A stretch of 64,000 nucleotides of DNA, from assembly GCF_010093535.1 (NCBI RefSeq), contig NW_022985205.1:286161-350160 (forward strand), given 5' to 3'. The stretch comes from Lindgomyces ingoldianus (lineage: Eukaryota > Ascomycota > Dothideomycetes > Pleosporales > Lindgomycetaceae). A program made the position numbers and the translations under genes. The notes under the pieces were generated by a model that had not been told where the DNA came from, did not search any database, and saw only the letters and a program-made list of their open reading frames with translations. Positions 12,196 to 22,417 of the stretch are shown piece by piece (the stretch's first letter is position 1; each line of letters opens with the position of its first letter).

Positions 12196-13162
12196 ATGTT
12201 CGGCAATGCCCTCCATTGCTCTTTTCTGCTTCTTGCATTCTTTTTACAGACCAACCCCTCACTTGCAACGCCTGCAAATGGCTACACGACTGATCTTATC
12301 ATTCACCAAAACGACATCTGGCAGCAGGCATATTCCAACAGACATGTAACATACACCAGCGTTGTGGAATACGATGCAGATACAAAGGACTGGCTTTCCG
12401 ATGCCCAGTTGGCTGGATTAGCCCGTCAAGCGTATGCGGAGATGGTTCCCATCTATGCCGCCAATCGCGTAACTTGTGGCTCAAATTATCCACTAATCCC
12501 TCCGGTCAGTGATTATTTTCGTGGCCCAAACATGTGCCTGTTGACACCCTGCTCACTGTGTATAGGTCATGTCTGCTTTGGCCATCGGAAACCGGGTCTA
12601 CTTTGCAAGCTCCTTCAAAGGGAACTCCAACCCGAACATCTTTTTCAAGCCCGCGGATGCCATGGCCAACAATCAGCCTGCGATATCCGACATCACGAGA
12701 ACATTAAATGAGTGCGGTATTAGCCAGCAAGGATATCCAATGCCAGGAATGCTAAGGCACAACCAAAACGGAAACTGTGGGGAAATCGTTGCTGGTGGAA
12801 TATATATGGCAGTCAACAAACAGCCTCTATCGGCGGTAGCAAAACCAGGAGGGGTCAGAGACAATGTTGTAAATGCTCGCATCGCCCCCTGGTATGGAGC
12901 AGTGGAAATGGTGAACGGTAACCTGGTTCCTAAAGATGGTGGGATTATTGGCCCCTGTACGGGCTCAGTTTCATCCCACGGTTGCATCCGTTTTCTCGAA
13001 AGCCAGGGCGTTAACGGTCTCCGGGCGGGCAGCGCTTTCGAAAATAGTGACCGGGTTCCAGTCAGATACCTGGATGATTCCTTGAAAGATATATGGAACT
13101 ATATTGGCGGCATTCATGTGGATGAACTGGCCGGTTTCAGCGATGACGATATGGAATTTTAA
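12196..13162 (+). CDS. secreted protein with Cys/Glu deaminase-like signature
   Basis: Two exons, 12196-12504 and 12566-13162, give 301 residues. The 61 nt intron uses a GTCAGT donor and a TATAG acceptor in phase 0. Residues 1-25 are a clear signal peptide (FGNALHCSFLLLAFFLQ). I do not recognise a named family, but the C-terminal half shows NGNCGEI in one place and PCTGSVSSHGC about 65 residues later. From memory, related fungal secreted proteins share a GNCGE...PC...GC arrangement. This resembles the metal-binding pattern of the cytidine-deaminase-like fold (C/H-x-E plus PC...C), although the spacing of the second pair is unusually long. If that holds, Cys, Glu and the two later Cys would form a zinc site. 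The deaminase link is an inference from motif shape only. A TATAAGTA element lies about 125 bp upstream of the start. Confidence 0.75.
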
Positions 13163-15344
13163 GCACTATTTGAGTCAATGAAGTCTATTAGAGTCAATGA
13201 AGTCCATGAAGTAATTGAAGTGCGCGTACAACCGTATCAAATTTGTCTACTCACTGTACTCTTACATATAACCTCACACCTACTCTGCTCTTGCCTTTCA
13301 TCTGTAATGATTTTGGCGAGGTAGCTAATCCTCGTCAGAATCCTCTAGCTTTACGATTACGATATATTAGTCTGCCTACCACTACTCTTAAAATATCAAC
13401 AAAAAGTCTCCACAACAGCAAGCAACAAAACGTAGACGATTTCCGCAAAAGTTACTTGAGATTCTGCTCTCCTTTCTATTTACTTCCGCTGCGTAGAAGC
13501 AGTCCAAGATCTACTTGTTGCATGCGCTTCCACGTAACTACTATTCTAATGGATTTGGATTATTCTTCTCCACAGCTGATTGGGTGATGTAATTCCGTGA
13601 ATCACAAGATGGTTACGAAACACACGAATCAAAACCTCCTGAATTAGGGGTCTCCAGGGTATATATATGAGAGAGAGAGTAGGCTATTGCCATTAATACA
13701 ACGGAAGGTTGACTATGAGATTTGCTGTATATACTATTGATGTTAGGATCTGGCTAGAATCTCCTCTCCCAATTCTTTCGGCAATATGTTCCATCGAGAA
13801 TTTACCATACTATCCATTAGAAATGATAGGAGGGCAGAACTCTGTGTTGGACCCCTCCTGGAGGCTCTGGAATAGGGCTGCGCTCGGCAGCTCACTGTAC
13901 TAAACTGGGCCAATGATGGGTCAATAGGAATCCAGGTTGGTGGCTTGTGGGTGGCAATTGAAGCGTACGGTCTTGATTTCTTAGTGTAGTGGATGGCGCT
14001 AGTAACCTGGGCGGTATTACACCTGGCGGTGGTGTAGGTGAAAGCTTAGTGGACTTTGACCTAGATCACTGGAAGTGCTTGGGATTCTTGAAAAGGTATG
14101 TAATATATTGCAAACTGGAAGAAGTATGTTGAGTTTTTCTTGCTATTTCTGTTGAGACAGTTGATGAAGAGAAGTTTAATGTTAAGGGGATGATGGAAGT
14201 GGAGTGCGAACTTATATCTCACTCGGACGCAAGACCATAACGCAGTATATGATGACAGTTTAACTAGTCACTGTTTTAGGTCACATAACTAGTGCCGCTT
14301 GGATCTGTTCTTCATCACCACGAGATGTTTCGCTAGGAGGTCTTCTGTGTGTGTTGCAGTGTCCCATGTGATCTTTCAAGGCAAAATGCCTGGGCAGGCG
14401 TTCTGCGAGCAAACACTCCTATGACCTTCTTTTGCACCAAATTCCTCAACCACGCAGATTTGCCTTCCGTAATCCTTTCATTGTCACATGCATACTATCG
14501 CCGCGAGGCTTTTTGCACATATCAATATAGATACTCTAACCACAGAGCCCCGTATGTTCATCCTATTTACAATGTCCTATTTTACAGCCGCTGACTACTC
14601 AGTAGTATCAAGCTATGAAAACCGCTACTGCCGCCGGCCCATCCTCGTAACTTGGTTGATTCGCGAGATTGGATAACCTAGACAATCCTGAAGACCCCGA
14701 TAAACCCAAAGATCGGACGCGGGTCAATATAGTGCGTAAACGGCCGCAGGGCATATTCTGGTAGCTCATTGTGGAAGCAGAAAACCCTGAAGTGGCTATG
14801 GTAGACGTGAGCAAAGTTTTACGCTTCATGCTCTTAGTTTAGGAACTGCGCTTCTGTCGTAGTTTGTTTCTCCTCACCCCAGGGGTCGTCGCTCTGTGGA
14901 ATGTCCGATTTTCTCCACGCCACCAGTATCCTTCGCACCCGATAACGCACGCTCACCAATGTCCAATGGAAACAGAAGCAGGAGTTATAGCGGTAGTAGC
15001 GTTAGTCTCATACGTACTACGACAGAGTGCCAGAAGATAACCAGCCCTATGGAAATTGTGCAGCATAAGAAGGTGGGGAGATCTTGGGTTTCGGAAATTT
15101 TACAGTGGCAAAAGAAAGGCGGGTTGGTGATGAGATCAAGAGGTATTTAGAAGGCTGGCAGGAAAGAAAGGAGTATCTTAACGAGTAATTTGTGAGAGGT
15201 TGGTGTAATAGAGATAGAGTTCAGAGAAGTATATCTGGTGGTGAATTTCTAGAAGGAGAAGTAAAGCTATGGTGAGTGCTTCATATCCTAGATCCGAATT
15301 TTCCAACAGTTATACTACCCCCCCTGCCCTACAACCCCACAACC
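13163..15344. other. gene-poor interval with a small direct repeat
   Basis: About 2.2 kb with no recognisable gene. Just after the upstream stop, GAGTCAATGAAGTC occurs twice, at 13172-13185 and 13191-13204. A GA microsatellite (GAGAGAGAGAG) sits near 13669. The many short frames are not protein-like. The right end should hold the 3' UTR of the FAD oxidoreductase gene. Confidence 0.4.
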
Positions 15345-17053
15345 CTACGACCCTTCTACCTTAAAACCCCCAGGCATAAGCTCTGTAAAAACCCTCCCAG
15401 GATCATACTTCCCCCTAATCTCTTTCAGCTTCCTTACATTCTCCTCCCCATAGCCTTCAAAAACTGCCTGCCCCTTATCCGCATCATTCAAATACACATA
15501 CCTGCCTGCACCTCCCACTTCCTCCAGCTTCTCATAAATCTCCTCATCAACCCTAGACAGCCACTCTTCAACCTCTTTATCATCTTCCGCAGCCTCCCAT
15601 GTTAAACTCTGCTCGATCCAAAACGCCGGCTCGGGGGGAACATTCTGCGGCATACCCGCCGATTTCTCTGCAAACGTTTTGGTGACAGCGTTGAATGCAA
15701 GGCCAGAAAAGAAGCCTGGGAGCCGGTTCGCTATCCCGCTGGATTTTAGTCCGGCTATGTATGTATCGTGGACAATGCGCAAAGCTTCCATCGTTGCTTT
15801 CGTACTGATAACCCGGAATTTCTGCCGCAAGCCGTAGGATTCTCCGCCAGGTTTAAACGCTGGACGAACAGCGGCTCCATATTGCGCAAGTGTCAGTGGT
15901 TGCAGTGTTGAAGACCCGTTCAGCGCTTTCAACCCCGTTGTGGTATTTCCGTTCACCATTTCCGCGAATACGCCGGTTGAAGGAGCGACGGAATTGGCAT
16001 AGAAGAGCGTGGTTTCGTAGCTCGGAGCTGTTGAATTTGGTCCCCATCTAGCTACCGGTATGATTGCAGCGGACGTGTCTTCGTGGCTAGTGAGCGCGAA
16101 GTTTAGGATTGCAGAGAGCCAGGCGTCGCGGGTGGTGTTGGAGGAGCCGTATGAGGCTTCTGCCATGAGGGTAGGGCCGGAGGGGAAAGTCTGTAAGTCG
16201 AAGCGGGTTATTAGTGCAAAGGAGTTTCCGCCGCCTTGGAGGGCCCAATGGAGGTCGGAGTAGGAGGAATTAGCGGTGATGGTTGCGATGGTCCCGTCTG
16301 CGAGGACAGCCTGGGGATTGTTAGCAACCTCCGTTTTATGAGAAGGAAGTGATTTGGTGGAGTTGGCGGGCTAGCTTGGTGGCTTGGAGGCATACCTCAT
16401 ATGCTTTTATCTTCCCGCCTGCAGATGCCATACCGTACTTATAGCTGTACCAGGAAATACCGCCGCCTAATAGCAAGCCAGGCACGCCCACTGGACCCAG
16501 TCTTCCGCCAACGATTGTTAAGTTCGTGCCTTCCAAGTAATTAAATACATCGCCCCATCGTGGCCCTGGACCGATGGACATGGTCTGCTTGTCGTCAGAC
16601 AGCTGAAGGGTATTCAAGTTCGTGCTGGATATTAGGACCCCGCTAGAGTTGATATTTGCGGCATCCGAGATCGGCATGTGACCGCCTCCACGCATGGCAA
16701 ACAATGTCGAAGTATTGACCAAGGTCTTCACGGCGAATGAAAGTTGATTCGCGCAGGCCGGGGCAAAGATACAGGCGGGTCCGAGCCATGCTGCTGAGGT
16801 CCATGAAGCTGAGGCGGGTCAGTAGCGAGAATGCAAATTGGAAAATGGATAGGGCTGGATTGTGCGAACCTTCGTTTTCGGTAGTATATCTGTCATCCTC
16901 TGGGAGGAATGTAATGTTTGGATATGATTGCTTGAGGACACTGCAGGCCGTCGAAGGATCAGACGTATTTGTGGATGCTCGAAGCTCGAAGCTCTGGAAT
17001 GCCGAAGAGCTGGCTAGAAGGGTGCAAAATACTGCCCCTACCGATGAATACAT
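15345..17053 (-). CDS. secreted FAD-linked oxidoreductase, berberine-bridge type
   Basis: Exons 16870-17053, 16396-16808 and 15345-16310 join in phase to give 520 residues. Residues 1-20 are a signal peptide (MYSSVGAVFCTLLASSSAFQ). The FAD-binding PCMH domain follows, with MRGGGHMP at about 100-107. His105 sits where family members attach FAD covalently. The typical WGDVFNYLEG and GGRLGPVGVPGLLLGGG blocks come next, then LADGTIATITANSS and LHWALQGGGNSFALIT. The C-terminal BBE segment is present (YLNDADK... followed by KLKEIRGKYDPGRVF). Such enzymes oxidise alcohols, sugars or amine intermediates and are common in fungal secondary-metabolite clusters. The gene is divergent from the Zn2Cys6 regulator starting at 17607 and lies close to an AsaB-like enzyme, which suggests co-regulation. 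Introns use GTTCGC...CAG and GTATGC...CAG sites. The substrate is unknown. Confidence 0.9.
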
Positions 17054-17606
17054 TGCGAAAGATCGAGGCTGGAGAGAAGAGAAGGGCGTAGGAATTGTGG
17101 AATGTTTCGAGATGTGGCGATGTGAAGGAAGTTAGAAATATCGATCAACCGAGCCATCTTAAGTACGTCCGACATCTCTGAGAAATCCTCGTCACCGCTG
17201 AAATAGGGCCGTAGAAGAAGCGACGGACTGGAGATATCTTCGCAAGCACTACCATTCAAGTGCATCGGACGAAATTGCAGGAGGAACTGGGAGGTGAAGC
17301 CACCACGGATGACGAACCCTAAACCATGGCTGTGCGCCAAGAGATCTTCTATTCGATCGGCGGGCTCGCGACTATATAAGAGCCTTTGCGATGATCCACA
17401 AATGGTTTATTTCACACGCCGAAATCCACTTCACTCTGATTGGTTGATATATGCCGATCTTCTGCTTTCTCAGACGCTACTTTAGCGGTTTCGGAATCGC
17501 ATCCTCGTACTCGGACTCGCACTTTACCTCAATCTACCCATCAGCACAACAACTGCTCTCGTACTCCGTATATCTGCAAGAACGGGCTCATCATTCTAGA
17601 GCGGTT
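17054..17606. promoter_or_regulatory. divergent promoter, oxidoreductase and regulator
   Basis: A 553 bp interval separates the starts of the minus-strand FAD oxidoreductase and the plus-strand Zn2Cys6 regulator. It contains TATATAAG at 17373-17380 in plus orientation and an ATTGG (reverse CCAAT) at about 17438. Its frames, including an upstream extension of the regulator frame to 17451, show no conserved protein. Shared control of the two genes is an inference from the arrangement. Confidence 0.4.
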
Positions 17607-18704
17607 ATGCCACGGCTAGGATCTCGGAAGTCGCGGAATGGCTGTAAGCAATGCAAAACCAGACACGTGAAAGTACGTACGCCAGTCGCTGACGAAAGTT
17701 TCATTGAAACACGTCGTGTGTGGATCTTTTTCCGACATGCTGACAGCTCGCAGTGCGACGAGAGAGTACCATGTTCCAATTGCACCAAATATGGTGCTGA
17801 ATGCAGCCTTGTGAGCAGTCCTGCCCTTCCAAACCTAGCACATGGGTTGGCCAAAACGAAAATTACGCCGGCCAATCATAAGTGCACGGAAGACCATCCC
17901 GGCACATGCGACTGGATACAAGATCTGGAGCTCATGCACCACTATACCGCCCACGCGCATCTCACGATGCCTGGTGTCGAGCAAGCAAAGCAAACTTGGG
18001 GCTATGCTGTACCACAAGAAGCATTTCGAAACCCCTTTCTCATGCACAGCTTGCTAGCATTTTCGGCCTACCATCTGGCGCATATTAACCCTTCGTCTCA
18101 GAGCCACTACCGGTTACTCGCCTCCTCCCATCAAAGCTCTGCCATTACCGGCATCAACGGTGTCTTACCGAGCATTACTCCAGAAAACTGCCACGCACTC
18201 TTTGCAGCCGCGAGTTTAATAACTCTCAACTCATTTGCAGACTCAGGACCTAAAACGCTGGACGTCCTTATCGGCCTTTTCCAACTCCTGAGGGGCATGA
18301 ACGAGGTCCTCAAGACGACGGAACCCTTGATTCAAAGTGGTCCCTTCGCATCTATATTTCGCCCTGCAGTTGATCCTCCCAGGCTTCCTCCTCTTCTCTC
18401 CTCCCTGTTAAGGGAGCTGCAGACAGCATCGAGTCAAGGCCCTACGCCGGAGTCTGAAGTCGCGTACATGGCGATGGTGAATCTTCGAGATGCACTTCAA
18501 TCTGGTCTTGAGAATTCATCTCACGCCGCGATGAGGACTGCGATGCTATGGCCAATCAAACTGAATGGGGCGTATATAGATATATTACGCACTCAAGAGC
18601 CGGCCGCAATGGTGGTACTGGGGCAATATATTAAGATTCTGGAGTATGCGGCCACGGAGTGGTGGTTTCTTGCCAGCTGGAAGGAGTTTAGATGTAATAT
18701 ATGA
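17607..18704 (+). CDS. Zn2Cys6 transcription factor, Upc2-like type
   Basis: Two exons, 17607-17672 and 17754-18704, give 338 residues. The frame stays open upstream to 17451, but the ATG at 17607 gives the usual start MPRLGSRKSRNGCKQC. The zinc cluster is split by an 81 nt intron (GTACGT...CAG, a multiple of three with no in-frame stop), so an unspliced reading looks intact but lacks a proper cluster. Spliced, the Cys spacing is C-x2-C-x6-C-x5-C-x2-C-x6-C at residues about 13-39, exactly canonical. The remainder is the helical region seen in short regulators of the Upc2/sterol-uptake-like group (WIQDLELMHHYT, NPFLMHSLLAFSAYHLA). It should bind CGG-containing DNA in the nucleus. It is divergent from the FAD oxidoreductase and convergent with the AsaB-like gene 127 bp away, so it is the likely pathway regulator of this group. 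Confidence 0.9.
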   Translation: MPRLGSRKSRNGCKQCKTRHVKVRTPVADESFIETRRVWIFFRHADSSQCDERVPCSNCTKYGAECSLVSSPALPNLAHGLAKTKITPANHKCTEDHPGTCDWIQDLELMHHYTAHAHLTMPGVEQAKQTWGYAVPQEAFRNPFLMHSLLAFSAYHLAHINPSSQSHYRLLASSHQSSAITGINGVLPSITPENCHALFAAASLITLNSFADSGPKTLDVLIGLFQLLRGMNEVLKTTEPLIQSGPFASIFRPAVDPPRLPPLLSSLLRELQTASSQGPTPESEVAYMAMVNLRDALQSGLENSSHAAMRTAMLWPIKLNGAYIDILRTQEPAAMVVLGQYIKILEYAATEWWFLASWKEFRCNI

Positions 18705-18831
18705 CTTTTGATGCTTCATGAAATAGACCAGTGTTCTTGTCTATTGTGCCTAGCTTCCCGATCCACCCATTCCGCGTGCAAAGCACTTCGAAATTTCTTG
18801 CACCACTCCCCATCCCGGGGCCCCTCAACAC

Positions 18832-19789
18832 CTACTCCTCCACAAAAGCAAACATTTTAATCTCAACGCTCTCCCTCGCCTCCTTATCCACCCACTCAGG
18901 ATCCACAAACGCTGAATGCGGCACCGTCATGCCCCCCTCAGGCACCCTACTATCAAACTGTTTAAACACTACCGGCTCACTCGGCATCTGTCCCTTCAAC
19001 GTATACCACTTCTGTCCCGCCTCATATTTAACCTTTCCCAGCTCGTTCCAAAAACCCCCAGGAAAAATCATGCGATTGGGAATGATACAAGAGGGATTGA
19101 AGGATCTCCAGTCGCAGATTGCGAGAGGGTCTTTTTGAATGCGCTTCAAAGGCCGCCAGACGTTGATGGCTAAGACACGGATATTGGGATTTGTAAGCGA
19201 GGTAAGGGTGTCAGGGTCTTTGATGACGGTCGAGAGGTGCTGGAGCGCGCCGGCTGAGGTGAAGTCCGTGTGGACGCTGTGCGCCGGAGCTCGATTGTCG
19301 GCGCGTTTGGAGGTGTCAGAGGCGAGGTTGCGGATTCGGTGGGTGAAGACGAGGGTTCTGTAGGCGCCGGTACTGGGATTGAGTCAGCGCTTTATCCTTG
19401 CGGCTGATATCACTTGGTAGTATGGTTGGCTGGCAGCCTGCAAGTCTGACGTACATCTTTTTCACTAGCTCTTCCGTCGCAGGAATTAAAACTTCCCGAA
19501 TCTCATCATCTGTCTTACATTTCTCCAGCCCTGGGATGTCGTGGTCGACGTATTGGAATCCATTCTTCTCCAAGCTAAAGTTGGACTCGCAGCCGCGAAT
19601 GTCGTGAATCATGATGGGCACGGTTTCGTTTAGTTTATTGAGGTCGTCGAAGATCTTTTCCGTCCCGGGCTGAGTGAAATCAAGAGGAGCTGGCGGGGAA
19701 GTCAGATTTTTCCAGAATGTGAGGGTGGTTGAGATTATGTCGGTTTCTTGGGAGCAAAGTGCCGCTGTGGTCGTGGTTTCGGTGGCCAT
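18832..19789 (-). CDS. AsaB-like hydroxylase/desaturase
   Basis: Exons 19455-19789 and 18832-19372 join at a GTACGT donor and CAG acceptor in phase 2, giving 291 residues, the usual size of the family. Conserved elements are the Asp-Ile-Arg-Gly region near residue 65, YVDHDIPGL, TGAYRTLVFTHRIR, HSVHTDFTSAGA, NVWRPL, DWRSF and the C-terminal VPHSAFVDPE. These match the fungal AsaB/CmcJ-like group of putative oxygenases, which take part in making metabolites such as aspergillic acid and in cephamycin-type methoxylation. HxD in HTDF and a later His in VPHSAF could form the iron site of a 2-oxoglutarate-type enzyme; that assignment is inferred. The gene ends 127 bp from the convergent Zn2Cys6 regulator and close to an FAD oxidoreductase, so a shared pathway is plausible. 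A TATATAT element lies about 140 bp upstream. Confidence 0.88.
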
Positions 19790-20522
19790 GGTGAGTGGGG
19801 GATGCTGAAGATCGGGATGAGTGCAGGGTTGAGGGAAGTAGAATGGGATTTATTGTGGTTTTGGTTCAACGTTGTTTGGGGCCTGTCTTATTGTTGTGCG
19901 ATTCTAAAGGTGGCGTAGCTATCGATATATATGTGGGGATGGAACCCATGTTCGGCGTTCGGGATCGACAGGGTATCGCGTTCGGATTCGCTTTATGAAA
20001 CGCGGAACTGATCGACGCCCTGTTTTTGGGGAAGGGAGTGGCACACTACTTTATGTTAGGCGCGGAGAATATGGTTTCAACTGAGAATTCTAAGGGCTAA
20101 TAATAACAAAATTAAGTTATCTGAGAGCTCAAAGGCTTCTAGAAAAGAAGAGGCCTTATCAGCACATGGAGAGTGGATTGACGCAAGGGTCCTATAGCGT
20201 CCTGTAATATTCCCTACACCGTGCTCATGTTAACGCTGCGCGGATTTCGTACACAATCCTCGGGTGATCTTCTCTGACCTGGCCCATCACAAGTCCTCTT
20301 CCACTCCATACATGCGCATATCCACTCCATATTTCCAGTATCATACATCACACTTTTATAGAATACTTCCACTCGCAAACTCGCCGTCGTATCCCAGCCC
20401 CACCATGTCCATTTTACAATGGCTAGTTTAACGTCCTAACGTTTTTCTTGAAACTGGGCTCAATATCTGCATCATATGATATGCTACACTTCATTCACAT
20501 GTCTTAAACAAATAAACCCTAC
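19790..20522. other. intergenic, no gene seen
   Basis: This holds the promoter side of the AsaB-like gene (TATATAT near 19927-19933) and AT-rich sequence up to the gene relic at 20523. No protein-like frame was found. Confidence 0.4.
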
Positions 20523-21460
20523 TTACCCCCCTTTCTCCCCATCTACGCCTTCCAACCCCCCTTCCTGCATCAGTATCTCAATCTCCCCTAACCACTGCTC
20601 AAATCTTATTATCTCCGCCCAATCTAGAACTAGACCTACCTCCATCTTCTCTACCCATTCCCCCAAATGATTATGCTCAAACAGCCCCTCCAACCTCGGA
20701 TTCCAAACACCAACGCCTTAAAATTCGCCAACTGGTAGCTCGCAGTATTATCTCCCATATTCTCCGCCACTTTCCCCGCCGGTATAGTGATGCCTTGGAG
20801 ATTCTGAATCAATGCAATCATTCCCCTACTAGTCTAGCGATCCTGGAACGTTTCCCAGAGTTCGCGGACATCCGTGACGCTGAGGATGTGGGTATGGGCA
20901 TGGGGGGGGGGGGTGCAAAATGTGTACAATGATACGCTCGATTTACAGGCCTTGTTGGTGCATGCTTAGAAACCTTGATGCGGTGTAGAACCCACATAAC
21001 TCGTCGACTCGCATCAGAAGCACGACTTCAATCACATCGTCGTTAGCTGCATATGCTTGCTCAATCCATTCGAAATATTGGTAGGATGGATAGCCGTCAT
21101 GAAGTAGTACGGAGTTTCCGTACGGCCCGCCCCCGAGGTAATAGAATTGTAGGGGGATTGTGAAGATGCCGCTGAGGGTGAGAAACCTGGGGGTGTTGAG
21201 GCAGAAGAGTTGTAGCATGGAATTGTTGATGCCGGAGATGGATTGGATGTTATTGAATTCCTCTACTGGGTAGTATAGGGCGGGGGTGGATGATAGGAAG
21301 CGTGGCGGAAGTCGCGACCTTGGTGGCGGGGTAGTTGGAGAGTTGGAGTAGCCATGGGGTTGGTTGAGGGGTTGGTGGATGAGCTGGGAGGAAGATGTTG
21401 GAATTGATGTGGGTGGTCGCTAAAAGGGCGTCGGGAGGAAGGTGGGGAAATGATCGCAGA
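20523..21460 (-). pseudogene. frameshifted gene relic, family not identified
   Basis: Protein-like sequence runs through this interval on the minus strand but changes frame repeatedly. From the 5' side: HLPPDALLATTHINSN to about NYPATKVATSA in one frame; PALYYPVEEFNNIQSIS through YQYFEWIEQAYAANDD in another; then, past a run of 12 C/G around 20902-20913, ILSVTDVRELWETFQDR, a TAG stop, and GMIALIQNLQGITIPAG in the same frame. A further shift leads to LEGLFEHNHLGEWVEKM and an end at 20523. No GT-AG pair explains the breaks. At least two frameshifts and one nonsense codon argue for an inactivated gene. The composition resembles the helical part of fungal regulators, but I cannot name the family. 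It sits beside the metabolic gene group and may be a lost member of it. Confidence 0.55.
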
Positions 21461-22417
21461 AGCGACTAATTTGTATGGAGTGGCCGGCTAGCTAGTAGTC
21501 GGCTAGTCCCTTGGTTTTTCTATTGAGATTGATATACCAGAAAGTGATGCGTGAAGGTAAATGTATCGATCCTAGTAGCCTCCTAATCCTGAGCACTGAT
21601 AGAATCACTGCCGGTTCCACAAGAAATAACTCTTACTATTCGCTCGAGACGTGGACAATACTGAAAAACCCGGCCTTCATCAATACTGCTTTCCTCTGCA
21701 GATATTTCTGCCCGCTAATCACTGCTAGGTAAAGGAGGAAATATCTCGAGGGAGAGCCTAAGGAGTTCGATGACTCGTACACCATCTGTCTTTCCCAGAC
21801 TAGTATAAATTCCCCCACCGTTAAGCAATCAATCCTTCCGAAACGTGACCATGCCGTTTTCTAGCTTTTCTGGTCACCTACATGTCCAGAAACAACATGT
21901 ACGTACTTTGGGTTTTGATAATCAAATAATGGCTACTCACGTACTTTATCAAACGTAGCATACATGACAGTTCTCCACAATAGAGTAGCTACCAATGCCT
22001 ATGTGGGACTAGAATGGGGTTTGGCTAGCCAGACAGTGAATTAGAGAAGCTCGCTACTATGTTTGGACGAGTTAGACATGAGTGCATATAATCATTGTAG
22101 CTTCGCAAAACTCTAGTCTGGTCTGTAAAGATCTATCAGGTAAACCAGACTAACTTGCTTTAGCTATCTCGTCGGTACTCTCATGATGTACATCACTTCG
22201 AATCACCTAGATTCCTAGGGTGCAATGTAAATTCGCTCGTTTCATCTAAGACTGTGCCCTAAATGCTCCAGTACGTCAACTATGTTCTTGATCGGGATAT
22301 CATCACATTCCTACGTACCAACCTACAGAGCAATCCATCCAATTCCAAAACGATGCACTTAGGCCATGATGACCTCCAACCCCAATTCAATCCCACCCAG
22401 ATGGTTAACCAACACTC
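21461..22417. other. intergenic, no gene seen
   Basis: No gene is recognised. A short inverted repeat, TAGTCTGGT at 22114-22122 and ACCAGACTA at 22144-22152, could form a 9 bp stem with a 21 nt loop. The right edge is the 3' flank of the Sip3/Lam-type gene. Confidence 0.4.

Noticed and set aside
17451..17606. N-terminal extension of the Zn2Cys6 regulator
   Set aside because: The extra 52 codons show no conservation pattern, and the ATG at 17607 gives the standard start directly before the zinc cluster. A TATATAAG element lies just upstream.
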